Below are positions 6,000 to 6,921 of a DNA stretch of 6,921 nt, piece after piece (within the stretch, counting starts at the first letter, position 1; each line of letters begins with the position of its first letter). The DNA lies in the NCBI GenBank assembly GCA_943328885.2, contig CALQBT020000145.1, positions 1 through 6,921 on the forward strand. The letters run 5' to 3'. A model generated the notes under the pieces. The model saw only the letters and a list, made by a program, of their open reading frames with translations. It was not told the origin of the DNA and made no database searches. The position numbers and the translations under genes were made by a program. The DNA is from Bordetella parapertussis. GTDB taxonomy: Bacteria; Pseudomonadota; Gammaproteobacteria; Burkholderiales; Burkholderiaceae_C.

Positions 6000-6921
6000 A
6001 TGTTGTTGACCCAATCCCACGTCCGCGGGCCGAACGAGCCGCCGATCCGCGACCTCACGCTCGGCGGCTTGCTCGCCTGGGCGGCCGAGACCGCGCCCGA
6101 CCGATTGGCGCTGATCGCCGGCAAGCCCGACCCGGCATCGCGCCGGCAATGGACTTATGCCGAGTTCCATGCCGAGTCGCTGCGCACCGCTCGGGCCTTG
6201 AGTGCGCGCTTCAAGCCCGGCGAGCGGGTGGCGGTGTGGGCGCCCAACATCCCCGAGTGGCCGATGATGGAGTTCGGCGCGGCGCTGGCCGGGCTGGTGC
6301 TCGTCACGGTCAACCCGGGTTTCAAGGCCGGCGAGGTCGAGTATGTGCTCAAGCAGTCGCGCGCCGCCGGCGTGTTCGTCGTGCCGGGCTTTCGCGGCAA
6401 TCCTATGCTCGCGACGGTTCAGGCGATCGCGCCGAACTGCCCCGAGTTGCGCGAGATCGTTTGTTTCGACGACTGGGCGGACTTCCTGGCCAGCGCCGAC
6501 GCGCACCAGTCCTTGCCGCTGGTTCAGCCCGACGACCCGGTGATGATCCAGTACACCTCGGGTACCACCGGGTTCCCGAAAGGCGCGCTGCTGACCCACC
6601 GCGGACTGGTCAACAACGGCGCTCACACGATGGACCGCATGGGTGTGGCCGACGGTGCGGTCTGGGTCACGACCATGCCTTTGTTCCACACTGGAGGATG
6701 CGTACTCTGTGTGTTGGGTGCAGTGTCCCAACGCGCGACCCAGGTGCTGGTCGAGGCTTTCGACCCCGGACTGGTGCTGTCGCTGATGGGTCAGTACCGC
6801 GCCGCGGCGCTGCTGGCGGTGCCGACGATGTTGGTCGCGATGCTCGAGCACCCGGCCTTCGAGACCACCGACTTGTCGTGCGTGAAGGCGATCTGCTCGG
6901 GTGGATCGACCGTGCCGGCGA
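6000..6921 (+). CDS. AMP-forming acyl-CoA synthetase (3' part missing)
   Basis: A member of the ANL superfamily (AMP-dependent synthetase/ligase). These enzymes activate a carboxylic acid, often a fatty or aryl acid, with ATP and load it onto CoA in the cytoplasm. The window holds 307 complete codons of a family usually over 500 aa. The N-terminus shows the standard LGGLLAWAAETAPDRLALI and WTYAEF segments. The ATP-binding P-loop YTSGTTGFPKG is at 185-195, PLFHTGG at 227-233 and CSGGSTVP at about 299-306, just before the edge. The C-terminal domain with its catalytic Lys lies outside, so the substrate cannot be named; a FadD-like or general fatty-acyl-CoA ligase is the best guess. ATG at 6000 has GGAGA starting 9 nt upstream. 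It is divergent from the chemosensory operon and probably independent of it. Confidence 0.95.
   Translation, partial: MLLTQSHVRGPNEPPIRDLTLGGLLAWAAETAPDRLALIAGKPDPASRRQWTYAEFHAESLRTARALSARFKPGERVAVWAPNIPEWPMMEFGAALAGLVLVTVNPGFKAGEVEYVLKQSRAAGVFVVPGFRGNPMLATVQAIAPNCPELREIVCFDDWADFLASADAHQSLPLVQPDDPVMIQYTSGTTGFPKGALLTHRGLVNNGAHTMDRMGVADGAVWVTTMPLFHTGGCVLCVLGAVSQRATQVLVEAFDPGLVLSLMGQYRAAALLAVPTMLVAMLEHPAFETTDLSCVKAICSGGSTVPA

Noticed and set aside
5759..6124. Minus-strand frame of 121 codons across the intergenic region
   Set aside because: It overlaps the start of the synthetase gene antisense and runs through the sigma-28-like promoter; no ribosome site or recognisable product.
5925..6851. 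Minus-strand open frame of 308 codons opposite the acyl-CoA synthetase
   Set aside because: The plus strand has ANL motifs in order and a good ribosome site. The minus frame is Arg/His/Gln-rich without motifs.
1..6921. CRISPR array, tRNA, rRNA, insertion sequence or prophage signature
   Set aside because: I see no regularly spaced repeats, tRNA-like fold, transposase or terminal inverted repeats on either strand.

Overview
The window is GC-rich, tightly packed bacterial DNA. Codon use, the GGAGA-type ribosome binding sites and the protein families fit a betaproteobacterium, most likely Burkholderiales of the Leptothrix/Rubrivivax/Methylibium kind. That placement is inferred from gene content and style, not from a database match.

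Positions 1-5722 hold a chemosensory operon read on the minus strand, so transcription runs from right to left. The order is a soluble methyl-accepting receptor-like protein (5722-4658), a single-domain CheY (4603-4232), a small STAS-domain protein (4215-3859), a CheA histidine kinase (3862-1682) and a soluble PAS-PAS-polyHAMP receptor (1682 to the window edge, truncated). Gaps shrink along the operon: 54 nt, then 16 nt, then a GTGA overlap, then a TGATG overlap. The last three genes are therefore probably translationally coupled. No CheW, CheR, CheB or CheD gene lies in the window; if the operon is complete they should follow beyond position 1. The layout (receptor, cheY, cheA, PAS/poly-HAMP receptor) recalls the Pseudomonas aeruginosa che2 cluster, with an added STAS gene.

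Positions 5723-5999 are a 277-nt divergent intergenic region. It carries a good match to a sigma-28 (FliA) flagellar promoter aimed at the chemosensory operon, which suggests co-expression with late flagellar genes. It also holds a 7-bp GC hairpin without a U-tract and a weak candidate promoter for the opposite gene.

Positions 6000-6921 hold the first 307 codons of an AMP-forming acyl-CoA synthetase on the plus strand. It has no obvious functional tie to chemotaxis.

Inferred working model: the PAS receptor keeps the Aer residues linked to FAD binding and may sense redox or oxygen inside the cytoplasm. It would control CheA autophosphorylation at His52, which phosphorylates CheY at Asp54. The STAS protein lacks the usual phospho-serine and is the part with no clear role. 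Nothing here amounts to a wholly new system; the unusual points are variations within a recognisable chemosensory cluster.
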